Part shown: piece after piece, positions 51,076 through 61,285 of the stretch
Numbering within the stretch: the first letter of the stretch is position 1
Layout: each line of letters opens with the position of its first letter
Assembly (NCBI RefSeq): GCF_009938205.1
Contig: NZ_AP019654.1
Location: forward strand, 1,178,001-1,242,000
DNA length: 64,000 nucleotides
Reading direction: 5' to 3'
DNA from: Vibrio panuliri
GTDB taxonomy: Bacteria > Pseudomonadota > Gammaproteobacteria > Enterobacterales > Vibrionaceae
Notes under the pieces: model-generated
The model's database searches: none
Seen by the model: only the letters and a program-made list of their open reading frames with translations
What the model was told of the DNA's origin: nothing
Program-made: the position numbers and the translations under genes

Positions 51076-51744
51076 ATGGGTATTTTTTCTCGTTTTGCCG
51101 ATATCGTGAATTCAAACATCAGTTCTCTGCTAGATAAAGCGGAAGATCCAGAAAAAATGATCCGCTTGATCATTCAAGAGATGGAAGACACGTTAGTCGA
51201 AGTACGAACTAACTCTGCTAAAGCAATTGCTGACAAGAAAGAATTGGCACGCAAAGTTGAAGCAATTGAAGATCAGGTCACCGAGTGGCAGCAAAAAGCG
51301 ACACTTGCACTGACCAAACAGCGTGAAGATTTGGCGCGCGCAGCTTTGATTGAAAAGCAAAAGCTACAAGATGTTTTAAAAGGTTTGCACACAGAGCAAA
51401 CCTTGGTTGAAGAAACAATTGAAAAACTGACGGGTGAGATTGGTAAGCTAGAAAGCAAGATCACTGAAACGCGTGCTAAGCAGCAAGCGCTTGCGATCCG
51501 CAGTCAAACGGCTTCCAACCGTCGTGATGTTCAACGCCATCTGCATACCGCACGAACTAACGAAGCAATGGCAAAGTTTGACCAGTATTCACGCAAGATT
51601 GATGAGTTAGAGGCGGAAGCGGATCTTTATGCCAAAACGGGGCAAGGCAAATCTCTTGACCAAGAGTTTGCTGAGTTACAAGCTCAAGACGAAATTGAAC
51701 AAGAGCTTGCTAAACTGAAGCAACAGATGGAAGAAAAGAAGTAG
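51076..51744 (+). CDS. pspA: Phage shock protein A
   Basis: The 222-residue ESCRT-III-like membrane effector begins with an amphipathic helix (MGIFSRFADIVNSNISSLLDKA). Long coiled-coil helices rich in Gln, Lys and Glu make up the rest. PspA keeps PspF inactive until envelope stress, then assembles on the inner membrane. AAGGAG lies 7 nt before the ATG. Confidence 0.96.
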   Translation: MGIFSRFADIVNSNISSLLDKAEDPEKMIRLIIQEMEDTLVEVRTNSAKAIADKKELARKVEAIEDQVTEWQQKATLALTKQREDLARAALIEKQKLQDVLKGLHTEQTLVEETIEKLTGEIGKLESKITETRAKQQALAIRSQTASNRRDVQRHLHTARTNEAMAKFDQYSRKIDELEAEADLYAKTGQGKSLDQEFAELQAQDEIEQELAKLKQQMEEKK

Positions 51745-51826
51745 TCGTTGATAACGTTGGAATTATCATTGCAAAATAGGCGAGTAGTACGCTTGCCTAT
51801 CATTTGATTACATTTAGGAGTGACTT

Positions 51827-52060
51827 ATGTCTTTGTTTTGGGTTGCTGTACCACTGATCGTGTTTATGATTTTTGTGGCTCCGCTTTGGTTAATCCTTCA
51901 CTACCGCAGTCAACGTAAAACCAGCAGCGGTCTGTCTCAAGAAGATTATCAACGTTTAGAGCAATTATCTGAGCGTGCGGAATCGATGCAGAAGCGTGTA
52001 GACACATTAGAGCGTATCTTGGATGCGGAGTCGCCAAATTGGAGGCGCAATTATGAGTAA
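51827..52060 (+). CDS. pspB: Phage shock protein B
   Basis: The 77-residue protein has one N-terminal membrane span (about 4-24) and a cytoplasmic leucine-zipper-like helix (EQLSERAESMQKRVDTLERIL). With PspC it relays the stress signal to PspA. Its last 8 bases overlap the pspC start. Confidence 0.93.
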   Translation: MSLFWVAVPLIVFMIFVAPLWLILHYRSQRKTSSGLSQEDYQRLEQLSERAESMQKRVDTLERILDAESPNWRRNYE

Positions 52061-52439
52061 AGAACTCTATCGCGATACCATTAACGGTAAGCTAAGTGGC
52101 GTATGTGCGGGTCTTGCTAACTATGTTGGGGCAGAAGTGTGGCTAGTGCGAATTTTAGTGATTTCTGCCGCTCTGCTAGGTGGGTCTTTTTTGGTCGTAT
52201 TAGCCTATATTGCCCTTACCTTAATGTTAGAGAAACAGCCAGCGAACTATGTTGAAAGTCTTAAGGTGCAACAAGAGCACACCTTAAAAAGCAAGCCTTG
52301 GCAGGCAGGGCAGTCGCCAGAGCAGCTATTAGAAACACTGGACAAGGACTTTGCCCACTTGGAGGGCAAGCTGCGTAATATCGAAGCTTATGTCACCTCT
52401 GACACATTCAAAGTGAACCGTGAGTTTAGTAAGCTTTAA
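52053..52439 (+). CDS. pspC: Phage shock protein C
   Basis: The 128-residue PspC-domain membrane protein has DTINGKLSGVCAGLANYVG at the N-terminus, two spans (about 33-65) and a C-terminal helix that should interact with PspB and PspA. GGAGG lies 8 nt before the ATG at 52053; the ATG at 52023 is inside pspB. It is the last recognisable psp gene; no pspD, pspE or pspG follows. Confidence 0.92.
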   Translation: MSKELYRDTINGKLSGVCAGLANYVGAEVWLVRILVISAALLGGSFLVVLAYIALTLMLEKQPANYVESLKVQQEHTLKSKPWQAGQSPEQLLETLDKDFAHLEGKLRNIEAYVTSDTFKVNREFSKL

Positions 52440-52600
52440 TCCTGCACAAGATCTTACCTGAGTGAGTGAGGGGTTGTGATGACCTCTCAAGCTATTCATT
52501 TTATTAGCGAAAATTACGTAACAAAGTGGCAGAGTGGTGATCAGTCATCTATCTTTTGTTAAGGGCTTTTGCGCCTAGCAAAACAAATGGATGATTGATT

Positions 52601-53632
52601 ATGCTCAAGACTTTTTCGCTACTCACCATTGCCATGCTGCTTTATGGTTGTGGTAAAGAACTTCCTCCCGTCCCTGAACCTGAATCCAGACCTGCGAAGC
52701 TGTTTTCTGTCACTGTTGGTAACTCTGCCTTTGAGCGTCGTTTCCCTGCGACAACAGAAGCGGGAGACCGCGCAGTTTTGGCCTTTCGTGTTCCCGGCTT
52801 AATGCAAACTATCGACGTATTAGCGGGAGAGTCGGTTAGCAAGGGGCAAATACTGGCGACGCTTAATCCTGATGAATATGAGCTGTTGGCTCAACAAGCG
52901 CAGGCTCAGTATCAACTCGCTGATGTGCAATACCAGCGCAGTAAAAAGTTACGTCGCGATAAAGTCGTCTCTGAGCAAGATTTTGACCAAGCAAAAGCGA
53001 ATCGCAATTCTGCAAAAGCAACGCTTGATCAAGCCAATGCGAATTTACGTTATACCAAGCTAGTCGCCCCTTATGATGGCACCATTTCTCTGATTCCGGC
53101 GGAAAACCACGAGTTTATCGAAGCGAAGAAAGGGGTGATGAACATTCAGACTAACCGCTTGATGAAGGTCTTTTTTCAATTGCCCGATCATCTCTTGAAT
53201 CGCTTTACCGTCGGCGTTAATCCACAGGCGTATATGGCATTTGATGCGTTTCCAGGTAGTGAATACCCGTTAACTTTCCAAGAAATCGATACCGAAGCTG
53301 ACCCCAAAACGGGTTCCTACAAAGTGACCATGGTGATGGAGCGACCGGAAAATACCGGCATCTTACCGGGTATGTCAGGTACTGTGCGGGTCGTTGCCGC
53401 TTCATCCAGTGCCACTAGTATACCGACCTCTGCATTGTTCGAGGAAAACGGCAAAACCTGTGTTTGGCGAGTGAATCAGCAAGGTATCGTTGAAAAAGCT
53501 GCGATTGAGTTAAATGACCAACAGCAAGTGGTCACGGGGCTGAATGACGGCGACCAAATTGTTATCTCGGGTGTTAGCGGGATTGAGCGTGGCATCAAAG
53601 TGAGAGAATGGGTCAAGGAGCGAGGGTTGTAG
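52601..53632 (+). CDS. RND efflux periplasmic adaptor, first of two
   Basis: The 343-residue lipoprotein adaptor has lipobox LYGC (Cys17), a barrel-sandwich (VLAGESVSKGQILATLNPDEYE), an alpha-hairpin (about residues 80-150), then LVAPYDGTI and the beta-barrel. Adaptors of this type link an RND pump to a TolC-like channel. It is followed after one base by a second adaptor and then by an RND pump. From memory V. cholerae vexIJK has the same two-adaptor layout near psp. Start ATG 52601 is preferred over a TTG six bases earlier. Confidence 0.88.
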   Translation: MLKTFSLLTIAMLLYGCGKELPPVPEPESRPAKLFSVTVGNSAFERRFPATTEAGDRAVLAFRVPGLMQTIDVLAGESVSKGQILATLNPDEYELLAQQAQAQYQLADVQYQRSKKLRRDKVVSEQDFDQAKANRNSAKATLDQANANLRYTKLVAPYDGTISLIPAENHEFIEAKKGVMNIQTNRLMKVFFQLPDHLLNRFTVGVNPQAYMAFDAFPGSEYPLTFQEIDTEADPKTGSYKVTMVMERPENTGILPGMSGTVRVVAASSSATSIPTSALFEENGKTCVWRVNQQGIVEKAAIELNDQQQVVTGLNDGDQIVISGVSGIERGIKVREWVKERGL

Positions 53633-53633
53633 G

Positions 53634-54713
53634 ATGAAACGGACAATAGTACTAACTTCGCTGATGACCATTCTTACTGCATGCAGTGAGCCAGCACCAT
53701 ATACGGACTTTGGTCTTCCCAAGGTGGAAGTGATCACGGTGGAGCAAGATCCACCGACAGACAGCCTCTATTTTCCTGCGGTTGCGAACGCTGCTGAACG
53801 CTCACATCTGAGTTTCCGAGTGGCAGGTGAGATTAGCCGTGTTTATGTAAAAGAAGGGGATAAAGTTGAACGAGGCGCGTTAATCGCTGAGATTGAACCT
53901 ACGGATTATCAGCTTGATGTTGACAATGCCTCTGCTCGTTACTCAGTGATCAACAGTCAATATCGACGCTCCAAGCCGCTGGTGAACAAAGGCTTATTGG
54001 CCAAATCACAATTTGATGAAATCGCAGCTCAAAGACGCATCGCATTGGCGGAACTGGAGTTGGCGAAGCTGCGTTTGTCGTTCACTCAGCTTAAAGCCCC
54101 CGTAGACGGGATCATTTCTCGCGTTTCAGTTGACCAGTTTGAGAACATCCAAGTTGGGCAGAATATTGTCAATATCCATAGCTTGAACAGTGTTGAGATC
54201 CTGATACAACTGCCTGACCGGATATATGTCAATCAACCAAAACAAGATGACTTGGCGCGTATTGATGCGATTGTGAAAGTGCCCAGTGGCAATGAATATC
54301 ATGCGGCGATTAAGGAGTTTACGACAGAGCCGGACCCTCAGACAGGAACATTTAACGTGACACTGTCACTACCAATGCCGGAGGATGAATATCTCCTTGA
54401 TGGGATGGCGGTTGAAGTGACCTCAAACAGTGAAGAAGTGGGGCTTGATTTAAAAAAAGGTGTTCAAGTGCCAATAGAAGCCATTTTTAACCAAGATGGG
54501 GATGATTTGGGGCGTGAAAATAAGTTCGTTTGGGTTGTTAGCAGTAATGGCACGGTGCACAAAACACAAGTCGTGATCGGCAAGGCGACAAAGCGTTCAA
54601 TACAGATTTTATCTGGAGTCAAAGCGGGAGAGCAAGTCGTGATAGCAGGGATTTCGCGCTTAACGGAAGGTGCGAAGGTTGAAGTAATCGACAAGGAGGT
54701 TGGCAATGAATAA
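53634..54713 (+). CDS. RND efflux periplasmic adaptor, second of two
   Basis: The 359-residue lipoprotein (LTAC, Cys17) has the same adaptor layout as the preceding gene: VYVKEGDKVERGALIAEIEPTDY, a hairpin (about 90-150), LKAPVDGIISRVSVDQ and a beta-domain. The two are clearly homologous but divergent, so they may form a mixed hexamer as for TriAB of Pseudomonas. Its last 8 bases overlap the pump gene. Confidence 0.9.
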   Translation: MKRTIVLTSLMTILTACSEPAPYTDFGLPKVEVITVEQDPPTDSLYFPAVANAAERSHLSFRVAGEISRVYVKEGDKVERGALIAEIEPTDYQLDVDNASARYSVINSQYRRSKPLVNKGLLAKSQFDEIAAQRRIALAELELAKLRLSFTQLKAPVDGIISRVSVDQFENIQVGQNIVNIHSLNSVEILIQLPDRIYVNQPKQDDLARIDAIVKVPSGNEYHAAIKEFTTEPDPQTGTFNVTLSLPMPEDEYLLDGMAVEVTSNSEEVGLDLKKGVQVPIEAIFNQDGDDLGRENKFVWVVSSNGTVHKTQVVIGKATKRSIQILSGVKAGEQVVIAGISRLTEGAKVEVIDKEVGNE

Positions 54714-57700
54714 TAAAGTAGACGCGCCTCAAAGCGACGATGATGTCACGGGTATTGCTGCGTACTTTATCCGTAACCGTGTTATCAGTTGGATGATTGC
54801 TCTGATATTTCTAATTGGCGGTGTGGCTTCGTTTTTTGGCTTAGGTCGCTTAGAAGATCCCGCCTTTACCATTAAAGATGCCATGGTGGTGACTTCGTAT
54901 CCTGGAGCAACGCCTCAGCAAGTTGAAGAGGAAGTGACTTATCCCATCGAGAAAGCCATTCAGCAGTTAACCTATGTGGATGAAATTAACTCGATTTCAA
55001 GCCGTGGGCTATCACAAATCACGGTGACAATGAAAAACAACTATGGTCCGGATGACCTACCGCAAATTTGGGATGAATTACGCCGAAAAGTCAATGACTT
55101 AAAAGGCGCGTTGCCTCCCGGTGTCAACGACCCACAAGTGATTGATGACTTCGGCGATGTTTACGGTATTTTGCTTGCGGTGACTGGTGAAGGTTATAGC
55201 TATAAAGAGTTGCTTGATTACGTTGATTACTTGCGCCGTGAACTTGAATTGGTCGATGGTGTAAGCAAAGTGTCAGTGACCGGTGAGCAGCAAGAGCAAG
55301 TGTTTATTGAAATCTCAATGAAGCGATTAAGCAGCTTAGGCTTGGCGCCGACAACGGTATTCAATTTACTCTCGACTCAAAACGTGGTCTCTACCGCCGG
55401 AGCGGTGCGTATTGGTAGCGAATATATCCGCATACATCCAACGGGCGAGTTTGAAAACGTCGACCAGCTTGGTGATTTGATTATCACTGAAAGTGGCGCG
55501 CAAGGTCTTATTTACTTACGAGATGTGGCTGAGATTAAGCGTGGCTATATTGATGTGCCAACGAACGTGATCACCTTTAATGGGCGTGTTGCGCTCAATG
55601 TTGGGGTGTCATTTGCTCAAGGGGTTAACGTGGTAAAAGTTGGCGAGCGCTTTGACCGTCGCTTGGCGGAGCTTAAGTACCAGCAACCCGTCGGTGTCGC
55701 AATCTCTGAGATATATAGCCAGCCGAAAGAGGTAGATAAGTCAGTACGAGGCTTTGTTGTCAGCCTTGGTCAAGCGGTGGCGATTGTTATTATCGTCTTG
55801 CTGTTCTTTATGGGGTTGAGATCTGGGCTGCTGATCGGTTTGATCTTGCTGCTGACCGTTTTAGGTACCTTTATTTTTATGAAGTACTACCAGATCGACC
55901 TACAAAGAATCTCGTTAGGCGCATTGGTAATCGCGTTAGGGATGCTGGTGGATAATGCGATTGTGGTGGTTGAAGGGATACTGATCGGGACCCAGAAAGG
56001 GAGAACAAGGCTACAAGCCGCAACAGATATTGTTACTCAAACCAAGTGGCCGCTCTTGGGGGCGACGGTGATCGCGGTTACCGCATTTGCGCCGATTGGC
56101 TTGTCAGAAGATTCGACGGGTGAGTACTGTGGTACCTTGTTCACCGTGCTATTGATCTCACTGATGCTAAGTTGGTTTACTGCCATTTCTCTTACGCCCT
56201 TCTTTGCTGATCTATTTTTTAAAGGGCAGAAAGCGCCTCAAGGTGGTGAAGACAGTGACCCTTACAACGGAATGATCTTTGTTGTTTACAAAGGATTTTT
56301 GCAGTTCTGTATGAAACGCGCGTGGATGACGATGATTGTGCTGGTGGTAGGCTTAGCAGCCAGTATCTACGGATTTACTCACGTTAAGCAATCATTTTTC
56401 CCGTCGTCGACGACCCCTATTTTCCAAGCTGATATTTGGTTACCTGAAGGTACGGATATTCGCGCAACTAATACCAAGTTAACCGCGTTAGAAAGCTGGA
56501 TTTCAGATCAGCAAGGTGTTGAGCATGTGACAACGACAGCGGGCAAAGGCTTACAGCGCTTTATGTTGACGTACGCTCCGGAAAAAAGCTATGCAGCTTA
56601 TGGGGAGATCACCACTCGGGTAGAGAATTATGAAATGCTGGCCGATTTAATGACCCGTTTTCGTCAACATTTGGAGCAAAACTTCCCGGAAATTAACTAC
56701 AAACTGAAGCAAATAGAGTTAGGACCTGGCGGTGGGGCGAAAATTGAGGCGCGTGTCATCGGTTCAGACCCAACGGTATTGCGTTCAATCGCGGCGCAAG
56801 TGGAAGCGATTATGCATGCCGACCCAGGGGCAACCAATATACGTCATGATTGGCGACAGCGTACCAAAGTGCTTGAGCCGCAGTTCAATGAGAGCCAAGC
56901 CAGACGTTATGGGATCACTAAGTCTGATGTGGATGACTTTTTAGCCATGTCCTTCTCAGGTAAAGGCGTCGGGGTATATCGAGATGGCACGACACTTATG
57001 CCGATAGTCGCGCGCTTGCCCGAAGATGAACGGGTCGATATTCGCAATATCGAGGGGATGAAGATTTGGAGCCCAGCGTTAAGTGAATACATCCCGCTAC
57101 AACAAGTGACATTAGGGTATGAAATGTTGTGGGAAGATCCAATTATTGTCAGAAAAGACCGCAAGCGTATGCTGACAGTGATGGCTGACCCAGATATCTT
57201 GGGTGAAGAAACCGCGGCAACATTGCAAAAACGTATCCAAAAGCAAGTGGAAGCGATTGAACTGCCACCCGGTTACAGCTTTGAGTGGGGTGGGGAGTAT
57301 GAATCATCAGGAGACGCACAAGCCTCGCTGTTCACCACCATGCCTTTAGGCTATCTGTTTATGTTCTTGATCACTGTGTTCTTGTTTAACTCGGTCAAAG
57401 AGCCGCTGATTGTGTGGTGTACAGTGCCGTTGGCAATTATTGGCGTCACCACGGGGTTGTTAGCACTAAATACGCCATTTGGTTTTATGGCACTGCTTGG
57501 TTTTCTCAGCTTATCAGGGATGGTGTTGAAAAATGGTATTGTATTGCTTGATCAGATCAACATTGAAATTGGTGCGGGTAAAGAACCCTATACCGCCGTT
57601 GTTGAAGCGGCGTTAAGTCGCGTTCGTCCTGTTTGTATGGCTGCCATTACGACAATCCTTGGTATGGTGCCGCTGCTGCCCGATATCTTTTTTAAACCAA

Positions 57701-57804
57701 TGGCGGTAACGATTATGTTTGGTCTTGGCTTTGCTACGGTGCTCACATTGATAGTGGTGCCAGTGTTGTATCGTCTCTTCCATCGCGTAGCGATTCCAAG
57801 CTAA
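54706..57804 (+). CDS. RND-family multidrug efflux pump
   Basis: The 1032-residue inner-membrane proton/substrate antiporter has two six-span halves and large periplasmic domains. The TM4 proton-relay motif reads GMLVDNAIVVVEG: D416 is kept, and N417 replaces the second Asp of AcrB-type GLLVDDAI. The TM10 Lys is in LSGMVLKNGIVL. The substrate is not predictable; the likely orthologue is VexK. ATG 54706 is fixed by AAGGAGG at 6 nt. No outer-membrane channel gene is in the operon. Confidence 0.92.
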   Translation: MNNKVDAPQSDDDVTGIAAYFIRNRVISWMIALIFLIGGVASFFGLGRLEDPAFTIKDAMVVTSYPGATPQQVEEEVTYPIEKAIQQLTYVDEINSISSRGLSQITVTMKNNYGPDDLPQIWDELRRKVNDLKGALPPGVNDPQVIDDFGDVYGILLAVTGEGYSYKELLDYVDYLRRELELVDGVSKVSVTGEQQEQVFIEISMKRLSSLGLAPTTVFNLLSTQNVVSTAGAVRIGSEYIRIHPTGEFENVDQLGDLIITESGAQGLIYLRDVAEIKRGYIDVPTNVITFNGRVALNVGVSFAQGVNVVKVGERFDRRLAELKYQQPVGVAISEIYSQPKEVDKSVRGFVVSLGQAVAIVIIVLLFFMGLRSGLLIGLILLLTVLGTFIFMKYYQIDLQRISLGALVIALGMLVDNAIVVVEGILIGTQKGRTRLQAATDIVTQTKWPLLGATVIAVTAFAPIGLSEDSTGEYCGTLFTVLLISLMLSWFTAISLTPFFADLFFKGQKAPQGGEDSDPYNGMIFVVYKGFLQFCMKRAWMTMIVLVVGLAASIYGFTHVKQSFFPSSTTPIFQADIWLPEGTDIRATNTKLTALESWISDQQGVEHVTTTAGKGLQRFMLTYAPEKSYAAYGEITTRVENYEMLADLMTRFRQHLEQNFPEINYKLKQIELGPGGGAKIEARVIGSDPTVLRSIAAQVEAIMHADPGATNIRHDWRQRTKVLEPQFNESQARRYGITKSDVDDFLAMSFSGKGVGVYRDGTTLMPIVARLPEDERVDIRNIEGMKIWSPALSEYIPLQQVTLGYEMLWEDPIIVRKDRKRMLTVMADPDILGEETAATLQKRIQKQVEAIELPPGYSFEWGGEYESSGDAQASLFTTMPLGYLFMFLITVFLFNSVKEPLIVWCTVPLAIIGVTTGLLALNTPFGFMALLGFLSLSGMVLKNGIVLLDQINIEIGAGKEPYTAVVEAALSRVRPVCMAAITTILGMVPLLPDIFFKPMAVTIMFGLGFATVLTLIVVPVLYRLFHRVAIPS

Positions 57805-57831
57805 GCTAGGTGAAAATGTGAATGAGAGACA

Positions 57832-58407
57832 ATGATGGAAGTGACAAAATGTGCATGGGCGCTTAAACACCCTTTGGAGTTGGCGTACCACGATACAGAG
57901 TGGGGCGTTCCCGTGTACGACGACAGAACGTTGTTTGAGTTTATTACTCTTGAAGGGGCGCAGGCTGGATTAAGTTGGATCACTATTCTCAAGAAGCGAG
58001 AAGGGTATCAACAAGCCTTTGAAGACTATGATCTCAAAAAGCTTGCGGTTCAAACTGAAGCGAGGGTTGAGGAGATCATTGCCCAGTTTGATGTGGTTAA
58101 GCATCGCGGAAAAATTGCCTCGGTGTTCAGCAATGCCCAAGCGGCGCTTGAGCTTATTGATGAGTATGGCAGCTTGTCTAACGCCCTTTGGCAGTTTGTT
58201 GACCATAAGCCGATCGTCAATCATTGGGATGAAATGTCTGATGTGCCCGTGTCGAGTGCTGAGTCAAAAGCGATGAGTAAGTTTCTCAAAAAACGCGGGT
58301 TTAAGTTTGTTGGAGAAACGATCTGTTATGCATTTATGCAGGCAACGGGCATGGTAGATGATCATTTAACCCATTGCCCAATCAAGGGGCAACATTCATC
58401 GTCTTAG
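57832..58407 (+). CDS. tag: DNA-3-methyladenine glycosylase I
   Basis: The 191-residue base-excision repair enzyme removes 3-methyladenine. The zinc-binding residues Cys (KCAWA), His (AYHDTEWG), and the C-terminal HLTHC are all present, and GAQAGLSWITILKKRE is conserved. Two adjacent ATG codons (57832, 57835) follow GAGAGA. It lies 27 bp after the efflux pump and may be cotranscribed. Confidence 0.95.
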   Translation: MMEVTKCAWALKHPLELAYHDTEWGVPVYDDRTLFEFITLEGAQAGLSWITILKKREGYQQAFEDYDLKKLAVQTEARVEEIIAQFDVVKHRGKIASVFSNAQAALELIDEYGSLSNALWQFVDHKPIVNHWDEMSDVPVSSAESKAMSKFLKKRGFKFVGETICYAFMQATGMVDDHLTHCPIKGQHSSS

Positions 58408-58424
58408 TGTTGTCGTGCAAAGTA

Positions 58425-58460
58425 AAACAGCCCGTTTGCCGACGGGCTGTTTGTTGTTTT
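58425..58460 (+). terminator. Terminator after tag
   Basis: An 11-bp stem (AAACAGCCCGT / ACGGGCTGTTT) with a 6-nt loop lies between convergent tag and metC and is followed by GTTGTTTT. Confidence 0.9.
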
Positions 58461-58498
58461 CTACCCTTAAATCCCTTTCTTTAGAAGATGGTGATTGT

Positions 58499-59707
58499 CT
58501 ATGGGTGCGAGGCTTCACTCTGGTAAATAACGGCATTGTAGCGAGCAAGTCCCGCTTCGAGATCAGTGATCAGCTCGTCAACGTTTTCTAGACCAATGTG
58601 TAGTCGTATCAGCGTGCCATCAAAGTGAGGGTGAGAAACCGAACGTAAACGGTCAAAACTGTTGGGCTCATTGGCTAAAATTAAGCTCTCAAATCCACCC
58701 CAAGAGTAACCCATGCTGAAATGCTTCATACCATCGAGTAGGGCGGTGGTGGCTGCTTTGTTACAGGTTTTAAGCACAAATGAGAACAGCCCATTTCCCC
58801 CCGTGAAATCACGTTTGAAAAACTCATGTCCTGGACAAGTTTCTAACCCAGGATGGCGAACATGGTCAACTTCAGGGCGGGTTTGTAACCATTTTGCCAC
58901 TTTGAGGCTGCTCTCCGCGTGCTGACGTAAGCGCACATCTAATGTACGAATACCTCTTAGAGCGAGGTAAGCATCATCCGCGGAAACACATTGTCCCATC
59001 AGGTAGCTTTGTTCGCGCAGCTGATCCCAGCATTTTTGATTGGCAACCGCGGTCCCTAGCATCACGTCAGAGTGGCCAACAATGTACTTGGTTGCAGCCT
59101 GAATCGAGATATCAACTCCATGGTCAAAGGGTGAAAAATTCACACCGGCTCCCCAGGTGTTATCAAGCATAACAATAATGTCATGCTGATGAGCAACACG
59201 AGCAAGGGTTGGGACATCTTGTACTTCCATGGTAATTGAACCGGGTGATTCAAGGAAAAGTACCTTAGTATTGGGCTGGATAAGGTTTTCTATTTCCGCA
59301 CCGATTGTTGCAGGGAAGTAAGTGGTTTCTACGCCCATTTTCTTCATGATTTTGTCACAAAAATCGCGGGTGGGCTCATAACAGGTATCTACCATCAAAA
59401 TATGATCACCACTTTCGACAAAAGCCAATATGGAGTTAGAAATTGCTGCCGTGCCACAAGGGTAGAGTGCACATCCTACCCCTCCTTCAATTTCGACCAT
59501 CGCATCTTGAAGGGCAAAATGGGTATTGGTACCGCGGCGACCATAAAACAAGGTTTTGTTTGCGCGATTGGTAATGGCATGGTTTTTCTCAGCAACGGTA
59601 TTAAACACTACCGTTGAGGCGCGTTGTACTGGCGGGTTTACCACCCCATTTGTCCATTTGTCTTTGCGTCCGGCGGTGACAAACGTGGTCTGCTTGCTTT
59701 GTGACAT
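58499..59707 (-). CDS. metC: Cystathionine beta-lyase
   Basis: The 402-residue PLP enzyme splits cystathionine to homocysteine, ammonia and pyruvate in methionine synthesis. It has [12 protein letters not shown] at the N-terminus, the [16 protein letters not shown] phosphate-binding region, LDNTWGAG with the PLP-contacting Asp, and the Schiff-base Lys in [17 protein letters not shown] 7 nt before the ATG fixes the start at 59707. A MetJ-box array was not recognised upstream. Confidence 0.92.
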   Translation of the reverse strand: MSQSKQTTFVTAGRKDKWTNGVVNPPVQRASTVVFNTVAEKNHAITNRANKTLFYGRRGTNTHFALQDAMVEIEGGVGCALYPCGTAAISNSILAFVESGDHILMVDTCYEPTRDFCDKIMKKMGVETTYFPATIGAEIENLIQPNTKVLFLESPGSITMEVQDVPTLARVAHQHDIIVMLDNTWGAGVNFSPFDHGVDISIQAATKYIVGHSDVMLGTAVANQKCWDQLREQSYLMGQCVSADDAYLALRGIRTLDVRLRQHAESSLKVAKWLQTRPEVDHVRHPGLETCPGHEFFKRDFTGGNGLFSFVLKTCNKAATTALLDGMKHFSMGYSWGGFESLILANEPNSFDRLRSVSHPHFDGTLIRLHIGLENVDELITDLEAGLARYNAVIYQSEASHP

Positions 59708-59797
59708 GTGTAATCCTTGTCGATGATCGATAGCCATATTTAAAACATGCTCTTAGCGACAAAGCAAGGCTAAGCGTTAGAGTGTTTAGCCATAAGA

Positions 59798-59825
59798 TAT
59801 CAGACCGAGGCTTAGCTCGGTCTGA
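59798..59825 (-). terminator. Hairpin after clsA, probable terminator
   Basis: An 11-bp perfect stem (ATCAGACCGAG / CTCGGTCTGAT) with loop GCTTAG is followed on the minus strand by ATCTTAT, a weak U-tract. It lies just after the clsA stop codon. Confidence 0.55.
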
Positions 59826-59830
59826 TGTTG

Positions 59831-61285
59831 CTATAAGAGAGGATTGAATAGATAGAAGGTTCTTTCCAGAAAGCGCGAGAAAATCGAACGTTCTCGCCAA
59901 TCCGACAATGCGACGGTATGAGATTGCGCGATATAGCTATCCTGAAGCTGATGCATTTGATGCGTAAACTCTTGGTCATCAATCGCCAGTGTCACTTCAA
60001 AATTAAGCCACAAGCTGCGCATATCCATGTTTACCGTTCCCACTAAGCAGAACTGCTCATCAATCACGACCGATTTGGTGTGCAGTAAGCCGCCGTAAAA
60101 CTCATAGATTTTTACACCCGCTAACAGCAACTCACTATAAAACGCACGTGATGCCCACTGCACCATAAGTGAGTCATTCTTGTGCGGAATGATTAGCTCG
60201 ACATTTATCCCGCGTTGAGCCGTCATTTTGAGGGTCTCAAGTAAGTCGGTACTCGGAACGAAATAAGGCGTCGTAATACGAACTGATTTATTCGCTTGGT
60301 TAATGGCGAGCGTTAATACCTGATAGATTAGGTATTCAGGCATACCGGGTCCAGAAGGCACAACTTGTATTGGGTGTTGCGATTGATGCTGGTCAAGGCG
60401 GCATTCAGGCAGCGTAGGAAAGGCGCGTTCACCTGTTTCTACTTCCCAATCCCAACAATGAATCGCCGAGAGTACGTTGACGGTAGGACCGGTTACTCTC
60501 ACCATAATGTCGATCCATTGACCTACGCCAGAGTCTTGTTTGAAGTAGGCAGGATCCACCATATTCATCGAGCCGGTGTAGGCCACTTGCTCATCAATGA
60601 CAATGATTTTTCGGTGTTGACGCAAATCAAGTCGGCGAAGAAAAATCCGCCACGGCTTCACTTCCAATGCTTGTACGACGGTAATGCCTGCTTGTTGCAT
60701 CTTAGCGACCCATGGGCTGCGAAAGAATCTCGGGCTACCCGCAGAATCCAGCAACAGTTTAACCTCAACGCCGCGATTGGCCGCGAGTATGAGTGCGTTC
60801 GCAACTTCATCTGCCATTCCGCCAGGGTGCCAGATATAGAAAACCATGCGAATCGTGTGTTGGGCTTTATTTATATCCTCTACCACTGAACGCATAATCG
60901 ACTCGGGTGACTTGAGCAGTGACAGTTCATTGCCACTTAATGCAGGTAAGCCTAAGCGGTTGTTACACAGTTCATCAATGCGATAAATATGACGACCAAA
61001 GTTCTCCGGTGAATGCGCATGGCAGTCACTGAGTTTAGAAAACCAGTCGACAAACGGTGCCAGCATCTCTTTCGCACGATCTGCGCGTTTACGACCAAGG
61101 TTCAGTTCACCAAACAAGAAATAGCAGGCAACCCCCACAATAGGGATGATGTATATCACCATTAGCCAGGCAAGAGACACACTGACCGCACGGCGTTTAA
61201 GTACAACACGTAGTGTCACACCAGCAACTAATATCCAGTAGAGAACGATACTCGCTAAGGTGACGAAATGGTAAAACTTTTCCAT
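59831..61285 (-). CDS. clsA: Cardiolipin synthase
   Basis: The 484-residue phospholipase-D-type enzyme joins two phosphatidylglycerol molecules into cardiolipin. Two N-terminal spans (about 6-28 and 38-60) precede two HKD motifs: HRKIIVIDEQVAYTGSMN and HTKSVVIDEQFCLVGTVN. Length matches E. coli ClsA (486). ATG 61285 follows GGGA; a TTG 12 bases earlier is an alternative. It is transcribed divergently from the NSS transporter. Confidence 0.95.
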   Translation of the reverse strand: MEKFYHFVTLASIVLYWILVAGVTLRVVLKRRAVSVSLAWLMVIYIIPIVGVACYFLFGELNLGRKRADRAKEMLAPFVDWFSKLSDCHAHSPENFGRHIYRIDELCNNRLGLPALSGNELSLLKSPESIMRSVVEDINKAQHTIRMVFYIWHPGGMADEVANALILAANRGVEVKLLLDSAGSPRFFRSPWVAKMQQAGITVVQALEVKPWRIFLRRLDLRQHRKIIVIDEQVAYTGSMNMVDPAYFKQDSGVGQWIDIMVRVTGPTVNVLSAIHCWDWEVETGERAFPTLPECRLDQHQSQHPIQVVPSGPGMPEYLIYQVLTLAINQANKSVRITTPYFVPSTDLLETLKMTAQRGINVELIIPHKNDSLMVQWASRAFYSELLLAGVKIYEFYGGLLHTKSVVIDEQFCLVGTVNMDMRSLWLNFEVTLAIDDQEFTHQMHQLQDSYIAQSHTVALSDWRERSIFSRFLERTFYLFNPLL

